The notes under the pieces were generated by a model. The model did not search any database. It was not told where the DNA came from and worked only from the letters and a program-made list of their open reading frames with translations. From Mortierella alpina (Eukaryota; Mortierellomycota; Mortierellomycetes; Mortierellales; Mortierellaceae), in NCBI GenBank assembly GCA_029449245.1, contig JANATF010000013.1, positions 682,001 to 746,000 of the forward strand: a stretch of 64,000 nucleotides of DNA, in the 5' to 3' direction. Both the position numbers and the translations under genes were made by a program. The first letter of the stretch is position 1; each line of letters starts with the position of its first letter. Shown piece after piece: positions 1-10,511 of the stretch.

Positions 1-2291
1 AAAAGACCGCTTCAGGATCCTCCGCACGTTTGCGATCCCTGTGGTTCGACGCTGCTAGATTGGCGGCCAAGGTCTCCCTCGCCCCTGGAGTCATCCGGCC
101 AACTTGCAGTATGTGCCGCATACACATCTGCTGGTAGTGCGGAATCGCGGTCTCCGTGAGGATGTAAATAACGCTATCGATGCGCCGCTGTTGCTTGTTC
201 TTGAAAAAGTGTTTTTTCAAAGAGTTGTGCCAGGATTCGACGTAGTTGTTTGTGTTGATCCAAGCAAAGGAGACACCTTCACGGTGGCAAAACATCCACC
301 GTCTCCTATCCGCAATCGAATCCAAGTAGTTCTGGTCCATGTACAGAATCAACTTCGGCGCCAGATCCCGCCATTCGTCCCTAAAGGCCTCGACTAGAGT
401 GTCCGCCGTGCCTTCTGTTCGTGCATAAAGAATTGCGCGTAGTTGGGCACGTACCTATCACAAGTGGTACTGTAGCTTAATGGCGGAGATCTGCGCAGTT
501 GATTCATCACAAAGGCGGATCAAAAGGGCCTTCGTATACACACCTTCCGCTTCCTCTCGTCCTTTTCGATGGTACTGAGGTTACTTGACCCAAGGTTCTG
601 CGGGGTCAGCTTCCTTTCCCAAGCTTGTAGAATATGCCAGGCGCAGTAGAAGATGCGCAAACCGAGCGGCCAGACGGCTTGAATAGCATTGATCTCCGTC
701 TGACCTTGATCGGTGATGACAGCCGTTGGCTTGAACTCTCCTTCACACAGCTCGTCCATCTTAGCCTTCAGAGCAAGGAGCCATCCCTCGAGCACCTGCC
801 ACTGGGAGATCTTCGTCAAGAAGAACGCGACAGGAATGCCGAAACCCGTTTCTCTGTTCTTGACGACTATCGTGTATAGGTAAGTATCACGTCTGTATGA
901 ATGAGAGGGTAGTTAGACGTCAGCAACGCATTGCAGCCCTCATATGTTGCGCGTTAAATTGACCTACCCGCATGCATGATGCGTGCCATCGAAACAAAAG
1001 ACATCGCCCCACTTGCGAAGCTCGTTCAGTTGCCATGGATTGGAGAAACCATGATACTCGCCCTTGTCATCATCGTAGTATGTAAAGTATCCTTGTTGTC
1101 GAAGATCCTCCATCCAGAGCCGCGCCGAAATGGTCGGGTTCTCGTCCTTTCGCATCCGCTTAGTCATGATGGCGTATAAGATATTATAGACATCATCGTA
1201 TGTCACGAAGTCGTCTCTGGAAAATCGCGGAGAGCCGTTACTTGTCTTCCAAAGGCGTGTGAACCTGGCATGGTCCATTGTCAACCGGTTCATGACAGCT
1301 GAGATAGACATTCCTCGCATGAGCATGGCCTTGATCCGATTTTTGATAGCTCGGGACTTTTGTTGAGTTCCTATACCGCCATCTTTTCCCAGGTTATGGT
1401 TATGGCCATAATCATACTCAATGCGATAGACGTCCTCCACTCTACCCTCACCCACCAACGTCCCTGTTCGAAGTACGGCTCTAAAAGACGACCCACAGCT
1501 GCAGAGGATGGATGGCTGTCGTACCCGCGGCTTTCCATTTAATCCACCAGGTATCCTGTTTGGGAATTGACGCTTCTCGCGTTTGCGCTGGCAATCGTAT
1601 GTGACACAGATATCGCCTGCCTGGATACCTTTTTTTGGATTGTCGCGTTGATACACATGGGGCTTCGTGCTGTGAGGATAGAACTGGGTCCCGATAGCGT
1701 CTTGATGCCTGGCCTTCCAATCCTCAAAGTAATCTGCCTTCAGAACAAATACCAGGCTTCCTTCATTATTCAGGCTCATCACCTCATCTTCTGGGATGCT
1801 AAAATCGTCCGCCGTGTCCTGTATATAAGGGTCCGAGAATAGCGCGTTTTTCAGGACTTCGTGGATCTTGTCCTGGGACTGGAGCTCCAAAGCCGCTATC
1901 GTTTCCTTCAGTGGGACGGTATCGGTATTGTTCGAGGCCCCATTGTCGACGATTGCGGTCTCAGCCTCGTCCTCGTCCTCATCCTCCATCTCATCACAGG
2001 CTGCTTCTCCTCGAAGAGTATCAAGAGACCTATTGATGTCAAAGTCAACTAGACGCATTGACTTTGAACGAATAATGTCAGCACTAGGACAATCACTGGC
2101 AGCTACGGAGTAGCTTGAGGCATTGAATCTCATACCAACTCGGCAATTGCTGCTCTGAGGACCTCCTCATCTTCCACGCTGTCCGGGGAGGTTAATGGAA
2201 CTTGATTTGATGCGCTGATGGCGACTGATGAGCCTTCAGTAGCCAAGGTGCTGCTCAGAGTGACGGATGGGGGGTCGTCTGGTGCGGCCAT
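1..2291 (-). CDS. MULE-type DDE transposase, four exons visible, truncated by the window edge
   Basis: A cut-and-paste transposase of the Mutator-like (MULE/FAR1-related) type. Exons on the minus strand are 2291-2136, 2061-968, 892-544 and 454 to the left edge, giving at least 684 residues; all three introns (74, 75 and 89 bp) are GT-AG and keep frame. The catalytic core shows the first Asp in FCFDGTHH (end of exon 2), the second Asp in VITDQGQTEINA with YCAWHI following, and the Glu region TNNYVESWHNSLKKHFF in the last visible exon. The N-terminal part is acidic, followed by a cysteine-containing region (SILCSCGSS) that may be the DNA-binding domain. The start at 2291 gives MAAPDDPPS and is chosen because splicing at 2135/2061 joins cleanly. 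No stop interrupts the spliced frame, so the copy may be intact. I did not find terminal inverted repeats in the window. Confidence 0.8.
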
Positions 2292-2632
2292 CGTCTGAGA
2301 ATGGGTGGTATTGTGCTGGGAGGGGTATGTGGAGAGGAATGGAGGCAGGTGAAGAAACAAAACATACGCGCCAAAAAGACAGACCGCGTGAATGACGTAG
2401 CAGTATTTTGTAACGCGATAGTGGGGGAACATAAGGGATCTCTCATTGGGAGCTGTCTCGTGACTCAATTCTGTGCCTGGCGCTGGCGCTGGCGGTGGCT
2501 TCCATGTTTTCAATTGCTGGTATACTGCGCCACTGAGCCGAGACCAAGTGTAGTCGAGATGCAATTGGACGACCAATCACTCTCTCTGGAGAAGCAAACA
2601 TATCGTCAAGAGACCATCGCACCAAGATCATC
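2292..2632. promoter_or_regulatory. Shared intergenic region between divergent genes
   Basis: This 341-bp stretch separates the divergent transposase gene and TMA46 and must hold both promoters. It is gene-free in any convincing frame. I see no clear TATA element that decides a start. Confidence 0.35.
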
Positions 2633-4146
2633 ATGCCGCCCAAGAAGCTGACGGGAGAGAAGAAGAAGATTGTCGAGGACAAGACCTTTGGTCTCAAGAA
2701 CAAGAACAAGTCTGCCAAGGTCGGTCGTTATGTCGAGACCGTCAAGAACCAGGCCATGCATGCTGGTCAGTCCAGGAAAGACATGGTAAAGTCAATCGCA
2801 AGCTTCGTTCTTCTCGCCTTGGTTTCCTGCTTCGTTGCTGTCCAAAGTGCTTGTATCTAACTGCAGCAACCTTCATTTCGATTCATTCCTCGCTCACCTA
2901 CATGGACTTTTCTGCACCATCCTGGACACCCTTCGCCATCAATCTGGACACCCTGATCGACTCGCAACGTAACTTCTTTTTTCATCCGGCAACAACTCCA
3001 CATTGGATGACATTCCTTGATAACAGATTGAGAAGGACCGTGAGAAGCAGGCAATCATCGACCGTAAGCGGGCTGAGCAGGCCAAGAAGGAGGAGCTTGT
3101 CGACCTGTTCAAACCTATCCAGGTCCAACAGAAGGTTCCTTTCGGTGTTAACCCAAAGACCATCCTGTGCGCCTTCCACAAGGCCGGTACATGCACAAAG
3201 GGAGACAAGTGCAAGTTCTCGCACGATCTCAATGTCGAGCGCAAGACTGTCAAGAGAGATCTGTACACTGATAACCGTGATGATGAGAAGAAGAACGGTA
3301 AGCGTTTTGTGGCACCATTTCACAGAGAACAGCCACGGGAAGAATGAAGCAAGTGAACATCCAAGCTCCTAACACCTTGGATCTTTCCTACTGCTGTAGA
3401 TACCATGGATAAGTGGGACCAGCAGAAGCTGGAGTCTGTCGTCAGCTCGAAGGCAAAGGGAGGAAACCCCGCAGTCACCACAACCGACATTGTCTGCAAA
3501 TTCTTTTTGGAAGCTATCGAGAACCAAAAGTACGGCTGGTTCTGGGATTGCCCCAACGGAGGTACGTGCAATGTCGTTAAGGACCTGATCAGTTAAATCC
3601 TGGTTAAAGGCGACCATAAGACTTATCATTTCTTAATGCTGCATTATTTTAGGAACTCAATGTAAATACCGTCACGCTTTGCCTCCTGGTTTCGTTTTGA
3701 AGACCAAGGCGGAGCTGAGAGCTGAGGCAAACAAGGAGGTCGTGTCAATTGAGGACTTTTTGGAGAAAGAGCGTCATAAGCTGGGCAAGAACCTCACCCC
3801 TGTCACAGTGGAGACGTTTGCTGCTTGGAAGAAGACTCGTGCCGACCGCATTGAACAAGAGGAGCAGGCCAAGCGCAAAGCCAAGGAGGCTGCCTACAAG
3901 GCCGGAAAGATGCTGCAGTTCTCTGGAAGGGAATTGTTCGACTTCAACCCCGAGATCGCTGGCGCAGACGAGGACGACGATGGCGACGATGTTTTCGACT
4001 TTTCCAAATATACTAGAAACATGGATGCAGATGAGACACCAGAGGAGTTGGAAGCACGGATCACAAAGGATATGGCGGGTGTTACGGTTGATGATGAGCT
4101 CTTTGCTGGTGAGGAGGACGTTGAGGTTAGCGATGATGACGAGTAA
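2633..4146 (+). CDS. TMA46: Tma46 / ZC3H15-family CCCH zinc-finger protein (DRG-binding)
   Basis: Ribosome-associated CCCH protein that in yeast and animals partners with the DRG/Rbg1 translational GTPase in the cytoplasm. Exons are 2633-2785, 3027-3297, 3400-3561 and 3653-4146, giving 359 aa, close to the family's usual size. The N-terminus [12 protein letters not shown] and [12 protein letters not shown] is the lysine-rich family signature. A first zinc finger reads [19 protein letters not shown] (C-x7-C-x5-C-x3-H); a second runs from CKFFLEAIE to [12 protein letters not shown] and is split by the third intron. The C-terminal DFRP region, with [14 protein letters not shown] and [17 protein letters not shown], binds the GTPase in homologues. 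The first intron (241 bp) is the longest in the gene. The tail is acidic (EVSDDDE). The family call is secure. Confidence 0.93.
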
Positions 4147-4420
4147 TGTACCAAGGATGAACAGAGCGGCGTGTAGTTTAGAGGTTCTGAGTGGGATAGG
4201 CATCGGATGGGCATAGATAACCCTTGCGCGACCAAGCAATGAAAAGCATTTTTTTATCTCGTACTTTATCGAACTTCAATCCAATTGCGAACTTTTCAGA
4301 TTCGCACGAGTGTGCAAGGAGGTGCCTTTAAAAGCAAAGTTCTCGATCGCATATTTGATCTCTTGTCCACTTTCATTTCTCCACGCTCAACTTTCCCCAC
4401 ACTATTATCCACAAGCTCCG

Positions 4421-5814
4421 ATGTCAAGACCAGAGATAATCCTTCACCATTACCAGGGTATGAGTAGAGGGCGCTTCCAACAACTGTAACTCTTGAGTTT
4501 CATAATCCTCCCACGCTCAATACGAATCCACTTCCTTGACACCAACAGGTTCGCCTTATGCCGAGAAGGTGGTAGCTGCCCTTCGCGTCAGGGGTATCCC
4601 TTGGTGTTCGGTCTCTACTAGCGCGCTGCTGCCAAGACCGTAAGTCACCTGTAACACTTCTTCCTCAAGCAGCAGCAAGGCCGAGGCAAGAAACTGCTTC
4701 ACTTGTTTTGAGAACTCTTTTTTTCTCACTTTCCTTCGTCGGGTGCATCTACTAGTTTACTCGAGCCCCTGGCCCACGGCTACAGGCGCATTCCGGTTAT
4801 GCAGATTGGCAACAACATCTACTGTGACACTGCAGTCATTCTCGAGGAGCTGGAGAGACGCTACCCGAGTCCTCGTCTGGCAGACGTCGCTGTAGCAGAT
4901 ATGATCTCAAGTTGGGTGGATGTAAATACTTTCTGCCCTTGGCATAAATTTTTGATCGAGCGAATCGGGTCTTTGATCGTGCACCTCGACAATTAATTCT
5001 TTGGCCCTGTACTACAAAACAGCACTAACCCACTGCCTCCCTTTAGAAGCAATTGTTTAACAATGTGAGGGACCAGATGCCATGGGGCGCTACTAAAGAG
5101 GAACAAAAAGCCAGCCCGCTGCACGCTGTCTTTGGTAATCCAGCCTTCCTCGCCGACAGATCCCAGCTGACTGGGGGCCGTCCTATCAATACCGATGCTA
5201 TCCGTAGGGCTCAGCCATTTTTGCTGGACCAACTGCTCGCCAACTTGGATTCTCTCGAGAATGCGCTACGTGCGCCCTTGGCTCGGTCAAATGCAACGTC
5301 GTCAGTGAATCCTCGGTTGGAAGGCGGATGGATTACGGGCACTCAGGCGCCTTCAGATGCTGACTGCAGTGTCTATGGGATCATCTGGTGGCTCATGTCG
5401 ACCAAGAGGGCTCCCGAGTACGTGACAGAGGAAGCGTACCCTGGTGTATTTGCATGGTACAATCAGATGAACGCCTATATGAAAAAGCATCGCCACGCAA
5501 CATTGGATCGCGTAAAGATATCAGGAGAAGACGCCCTACAAATTGCGCGATCGGCGTCGGCTGGCACAACCAGTGGATTTGCCAGACTTGAAGACAGTGC
5601 GCACCCTGCTGAGAAGCGGAAGGCAGGAGAGGTTATCAGCGTCACGCCCAACGACTACGGAAAGGTGCCTGTGGTGGGCAAGATCCTCCAGGTGACTCGC
5701 CGCCGTGTGACCATCCTCCCCGAGCCGTTGGCCACTCATCCAGATATCAAGGTCATCATGCACTTCCCCAGAGCTGGCTATGTCATTGCTCCTGTGGGCA
5801 AGGCCTCTCTTTAG
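4421..5814 (+). CDS. Glutathione S-transferase-fold protein
   Basis: A protein with an N-terminal thioredoxin-like GST domain and a helical C-terminal GST-like domain, of the fungal group that often carries a DUF7962-type C-terminal region. Exons are 4421-4457, 4549-4639, 4756-4921 and 5047-5814, giving 353 aa. The N-terminal strand-helix is IILHHYQGSPYAEKVVAAL, followed by GYRRIPVMQIG and the binding-site-like CDTAVILEELERRYP. The second domain holds WITGTQAPSDADCSVYGIIW and an Arg/Val-rich C-terminus. No catalytic Cys or Tyr can be assigned with certainty, so the substrate is unknown. Introns 1-3 interrupt the thioredoxin-like domain, and their phases (1, 2, 0) are all consistent. The gene follows TMA46 on the same strand with a 274-bp gap. 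Confidence 0.85.
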
Positions 5815-6055
5815 AGTATGCGGAGCCACAGCGACACACCTAAACGTTTCTGACGTGGCATCTCTTAGCAACCAACCATACTTATAGTCACATGTGTGAG
5901 CATGGATCCCTCGCAACCATTGCCACTTCTTTAGAAAGCGTCGAACAACTTGAGTATCGTTATAAAAAGGGGATTTTCTCCATCCTCTCCATAATCGTTG
6001 GATGGCGGCGACCAGCTAAAGCGGCGAGTAGCTGCACATCTGCAGCATGAGGATC

Positions 6056-6433
6056 CTAGGCAGCTCCAAGGCACTGGCCTGCCGGCCTCAAGATCCGTGT
6101 TTGGACGGCCGCGCTTGCAGCAGTCCGCTGGGCAATTGAAACCTGTGCTCCATGGCTGTCGAGGGCCACGATAGGTTTCACGCTTGCTGGCAGGAAGAAT
6201 GCCTCGACTCTCCTCCCATTCGACCGTGGCGCATGCTCTTCCAGATCAGCCTGTAGCCTGCTCCTCCAGGTGCGGACAAATTTGTGAGCGACGTCGGCAG
6301 CGATTGATACGGGTACTCGGAATAGCCTTTTCCACTGTGTGCCCAGCATCACAGGTGATAGCCCTCTGTAAAGGCTGGAAATAGACCAGCCCAATTGATT
6401 GTAGTCCGCCACCAAGATCTTGCTGGCCCGCAA
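6056..6433 (-). pseudogene. 3' fragment of a LINE-like retrotransposon (copy A)
   Basis: A 125-codon open frame whose core (SSLYRGLSPVMLGTQWKR, then RTWRSRLQADLEEH) parallels the C-terminal part of the second fragment just downstream (LYRGLVLILLATIW, then AIEEYMRKWIWNSRC). It has no start context or upstream RT domain and looks like the 3' end of a dead element of the same family as the copy at 6626-7800. The assignment rests on this internal similarity only. Confidence 0.4.
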
Positions 6434-6625
6434 GGCGATAGTGTCGTCAATGAACGATAGACTTGTTCAAATAGCGTCGTCAGTCACACCGTGGCATGTC
6501 TTTGGAACTGGTGGTGCGGCGTTGATTCCGCGAGCTGCAAGGTCGCGCTCGTAGCGCTCTTAAGTGTTCCTGTTGGACTATGCAATCACCTTCTTGCCCC
6601 AGTGGGAAGTATTAAATTTGTCATG

Positions 6626-7800
6626 CTTTTTTTTTTTTTTTTTTGATAACTACGATCCCCGGGAGCATGATGGGAGGGCGATTCAAAACTATGTAGGACT
6701 AGGCCGTTAGTTGAGCAACCACGGCTCCCCCGTTACTGCCGCTTCAGCCCGCGCCGGCCAGTATCCCTCCGTCCATAACCCCAGACGCATGAACGGCCGG
6801 ACCGGTCCTCTACGTGACCTGTTGGACACTAGGCATCTTTTAGTCGGAGTCGTCAATCAAAAACAAACTTTGCAATCTGCCAAGGCGTTCCATACATTGA
6901 GTGTGGACATCCCATGAAAATTTCCAATGACTCGCTCGTCCGCTGCAGCATTTGTCACTTTCACATCAACCGCTAGTCCCTGTCTCAAGGATAGATCGGA
7001 GAAATCACCACTGCTCCCAGAGTGGTCCCCAACACTCGTGCGTCCTCGGGCGCGTTTGCTCACAGTGGTAATTCCTTCCGATTTCTCCCAGTCGACAGTG
7101 AGTTCACATCGACTGTTCCAGATCCATTTGCGCATGTACTCCTCGATGGCCTGCACAAACCGTGCAACCATGTATCTTGCGGTGCTATGGCTTGTCACAA
7201 ACATTCCTGCCCATATGGTAGCCAAAAGTATGAGTACCAGTCCTCTGTATAGATCGTGAACGTGCCAATCGTTTGTGGGGTCGAACATGTCGTAGTCGTC
7301 GCTGTCGTCGTCGCTGTCGATCTCGGATTGGAACCAGTCTCGCGCGTCGGCGATCCATAATAAAGAGTCCTTGATATCCTTTGCTGGCAACGGTGTGAAG
7401 TTGGTCTTGGCGTCGTGAATGGCTTCTTGCTTCGCTCCGCGTTCTTCTTCCTGAGTTCCCACACCTTCTCTTGCTTGTTAACCATACGATTCCCGTCATG
7501 GTTCACCATCTCTATTGCTTCCTTCCATCCTATCCTTTGCGTCTCCATGCTCGCAGGGCAATCCCACATGTGCTCCTCGGTCTCTGGCGTCGGGTATTGC
7601 TCGTAGCATCGTCTGCAACTGTCGTCGTCATACAGATCCGGGTTCCGCTGCTTCATGACCGAGAGTGTGGGCAGCATCCCATGAAGCTTCCTGATGCGAT
7701 GCGCTCTCTTGCTGCAATCCGAAGGGCTGGTGTAGAGAGACATTGGCTGGTTCTTGTCATGTATGATAGCCAAGGTAATAAATATGTCATGCAAATACAG
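6626..7800 (-). pseudogene. 5'-truncated LINE relic with zinc-binding C-terminus and poly(A) tail
   Basis: The C-terminal end of a non-LTR retrotransposon on the minus strand. It starts with a CCHC-type element CRRCYEQYP...EEHMWDC (C-x2-C-x11-H-x3-C), typical of the region after the RT domain, then runs in two frames. A frameshift lies between about 7430 and 7470, where the frame ending near KQEKVWELRKKNAERSKK passes to the one with KDIKDSLLWIADARDWF. A run of 18 T on the plus strand at about 6628-6645 is the expected poly(A) tail of a minus-strand insertion. The RT and endonuclease domains are missing, so it is a dead-on-arrival copy. Its truncated end lies within about 130 bp of the tRNA-Asn gene. 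Confidence 0.55.
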
Positions 7801-7927
7801 AATTTTTCCTGCATATATAGAATTTTATGCATATATAGAGAGAAGTACATACGATAATGAATACTGTCTTTGGGTCTATGGAGGTGTAAGCGAGCCATGT
7901 AAACAAGTGACCATTTAATCGGTCGAA

Positions 7928-8001
7928 GCTTCCGTGGCGCAATTGGTTAGCGCGTCTGACTGTTAATCAGGAGGTTGGTGGTTCAAGCCCACCCGGGAGC
8001 G
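7928..8001 (+). tRNA. tRNA-Asn: tRNA-Asn (anticodon GUU)
   Basis: A full cloverleaf without an intron. The acceptor stem GCTTCCG pairs with CGGGAGC, the D-arm has GCGC/GCGC, the anticodon stem TCTGA/TCAGG encloses loop CTGTTAA with anticodon GTT, and the T-arm is GGTGG TTCAAGC CCACC, followed by discriminator G. A TTTT run about 5 bases downstream is a plausible Pol III terminator. Internal A and B boxes are present in the expected places. Confidence 0.93.
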
Positions 8002-8096
8002 TTACCTTTTGTCAATGACAGCATTCCACTTTTTTTTGAGGGGAGAATCTACGAAAAAGATAGGGAGAACCTATTCCGGCAAGAACTATAATAAAA

Positions 8097-8506
8097 ACAC
8101 GCCCCCGTGTACACCTTATTTTCACGCCCCTATGCTATTCCCATGTAAATTCACGAAAACTTCAAATCGCTGCCGACAATGCATTTTCAGCACGATCGCT
8201 GCCTAAGTGCAACCATAGATCCCTAATACCCTGTTCTATGATTCCTTAAAGAAACAGCAGCTTTTCGATCACTCGAAGACGAGAAAAATGCAATACTGCA
8301 AATTGTTTGCGAGAATATCGAGAGTGGCGAAACTTATCGACAAAGGATGATGGCCCCGTTGTGTTAAAAGTCATTCCCGTGGGGAAACTGTGCTTTGGAG
8401 TGAATTCACATAGGTGAGATAGTGACTAATGGTCGAGAGATAAAAACATGAATTTGCATGGGAATAGCATAGGGGACGTGAAAATAAGGTGTACACGGGG
8501 GCGTGT
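8097..8506. mobile_element. 410-bp MITE with about 60-bp terminal inverted repeats
   Basis: The ends 8097-8155 and 8447-8506 are near-perfect inverted copies; both begin ACACGCCCCCGTGTACACC when read inward. The interior has no coding capacity. This fits a non-autonomous DNA transposon or foldback element. No target-site duplication could be assigned with confidence because both flanks are AT-rich (ATAATAAA on the left, AATTATCATC on the right). Confidence 0.7.
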
Positions 8507-8520
8507 AATTATCATCATCC

Positions 8521-8917
8521 ATTCGGCAACCTGGGTTGTCAATATTGCATGGCAACCTCCTACAAAACCCACACAAAGTCATTTTTCTTTTTCTTCTCGC
8601 CAACGGCGATTCTCTTAATACAATTCCTCTTTTTTCACGTTGGCCACGACGCCCGACGTCCCTAGCCCCATCACTGCACGCTTGTTTCCAAATATCTACT
8701 CCTACCATCTCTCCACGCTCAAAAAAGTGATTTCTTCATACGAGTAGCGGCCTGAAGGCAACTTACGGATTGTCAACAGAGAGACAGCGCGAAGAGACGT
8801 GTTCTGATGTATTTTGGCGTCTCCATCGTTACTTTTGAAGCAGCAGAGTAAAAAAGTAGTTTACATGGGTTTCGTGCGTGGGTTGTCATGCAATATTGAC
8901 AACCCGGGTTGCCGAAT
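8521..8917 (-). mobile_element. 397-bp MITE, family M (copy 1)
   Basis: Terminal inverted repeats start ATTCGGCAACC(C/T)GGGTTGTC at both ends. The interior is clearly the same sequence, in opposite orientation, as the element at 23250-23632, including the segment around GGGGCTAGGGACGTCG and GTCGTGGCCAACGTG. A further copy of the terminus with its outer flank (GGGAGAACCTATTCCGGCAA) lies at 8063-8082 and matches the inverted right flank ending at 8927, so this may be a nested or tandem insertion. It is non-coding. Confidence 0.75.
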
Positions 8918-8927
8918 AGGTTCTCCC

Positions 8928-9039
8928 AAAAAGATAATATGACATGACATGTCATTTTAGTTGTTCTGACAGCACCATCGTTTTATGTCAGTTTAACGTC
9001 TTTCCATATATTCTAACATGCATGTCATTCTATCTTTTT
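8928..9039. mobile_element. 112-bp AAAAAGATA/TGACAT inverted-repeat element
   Basis: Starts AAAAAGATAATATGACAT and ends ATGTCATTCTATCTTTTT, so the ends are inverted copies. The same 112 bp recurs at 17252-17363, and similar short hairpins occur at 23070-23211. It is probably a small MITE or foldback element. It forms the left edge of the longer duplicated segment. Confidence 0.55.
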
Positions 9040-10380
9040 GCCAGATACATGTCAGAATAGCTGGATATTGTGACATTACCGCTCGGCGAGACGACGGTGA
9101 AATGGCTTCATTTTGGCTTGGGGATAACGGTGGAGATCAGTATTTGACGAGGACTTACTTTCAGAGTCGTTGTGCCATTTTTTGTCGAATGAAACGGAAA
9201 TGAAGGTAGCTCCTACTGAAAACGATATAGGGTAACCCTAGAAGATCTGGTACTACTAGCGAGCAGAAGCACCGCCGTTCATATCTGCTAAGACAAATGA
9301 GGCGTTGACCTACACACTAATAGCTGTTGCTCTTCATGTATCATGGCCGAGCAGGAAAACAACCGTGTGCTATATACATCCTCTTCTTGCGCTAGATTAT
9401 GAAGTGCGACTCGTCTTTTTTCTGAATTTGAACATGTATACGAGCGAGAGGGATCTAAAGCACACCTACTAGAACGAAGGCTGCCTCGCAGACATGCATG
9501 CCGGCTTGATAGTTGCAAGTGCCTTCAGAACAGCCACATCTCTTTCATGGGTTACACTGCCTACAGCACAGCTGCACACCATGCCAACGCGACCATTCCT
9601 TTTCAGAAACAATTCACCAGTTGCGAAAACACGCAGTGTAACACTCCTCCTTGTAATGGCACGATGATCGGGATATGATGACTGGGTACGATTTGCGCTA
9701 GAGTTCCTGTTGCACTTGCCCAGAGCCTCTGCCATCTGTCTCCTACAGCACTTTTTGAAGCAATATGTATATTTTAGTGTTCTTCATAAGGAACCGTTCA
9801 ACGGCACCATGTCTGTATGCTTCTCTAAGATCAATGTCCACTCTTCTGCCTTGCACCATTTTTTCCCCTCTTCTGCCTCTGCCACAATTATCCAATTCCT
9901 GTCGCTTCCCTCAACACCACTCTTTAGCCCTAAACCACGTTTCGAGCCGCTAAATAAAAAAAAAATCACTTGGTCCTGATCATTTCTGTCTTCTGGAGGC
10001 ATGCGAGAGCAAAAGAATAGGTGAATAGGTGTTCGAATGAGCTTGAAGCGGGTCATCCAACTATTGACTTGTAGCGTGTTGGATCAAGTATACTGGACTC
10101 TCAATAGAGACGAATCTCCTGAGCGTCTCACTAAGTTGATGCTGGGGAGCTGTGCCCAGGCACTCAATAGCATCACTCTTTGTGAAGTTGTGGCGTGCGC
10201 GTAGGCTGGGTAGTGTGTAATTGAAGATCGTGGCAGCAAGGCCGTACCTAAAAATCGTGCAGGTTCAAGAATGAACAGCGCTGGTACGGTTCCCTATTCG
10301 GGCGCAAGCACGGTTTGATATCCCACGAAAAAATCGTACATCTGCTGGGAGAGTCACTTTAATCATTCGGCTCTGCGCGA
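8928..10380 (+). repeat. Segmental duplication, copy 1 (about 1.45 kb)
   Basis: Nearly identical to 17252-18709 in direct orientation, with a few substitutions and one 5-bp indel (CTGTA present in copy 2 near 17564). Similarity fades after about 10365. Short open frames in it (for example 9018-9203 plus, 9469-9735 minus) are kept in both copies, but the copies are too recent for that to show selection. No protein family is recognisable, so the segment is most likely part of an unclassified mobile element. Confidence 0.85.
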
Positions 10381-10511
10381 ACTCAAATACCTGATCTGGC
10401 GCCTTACCAATCCTAGATATAGAGTTTCATCTTAGCGGGCATAGGGCACAGATATGAAAGTGATGGCGGTGTGTTAAATAATACAGATCCAGATGGCTCA
10501 ACAGAAGCAGC

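Noticed and set aside
455-543. Stop codons and frame change in the transposase taken as signs of decay
   Set aside because: A GT-AG intron of 89 bp removes the tandem stops and restores the same frame exactly (phase 0).
9018-9735. Small conserved open frames in the 1.45-kb duplication (also at 17342-18064) as genes
   Set aside because: They are the same in both copies only because the duplication is recent; no domain, and overlapping frames on both strands.
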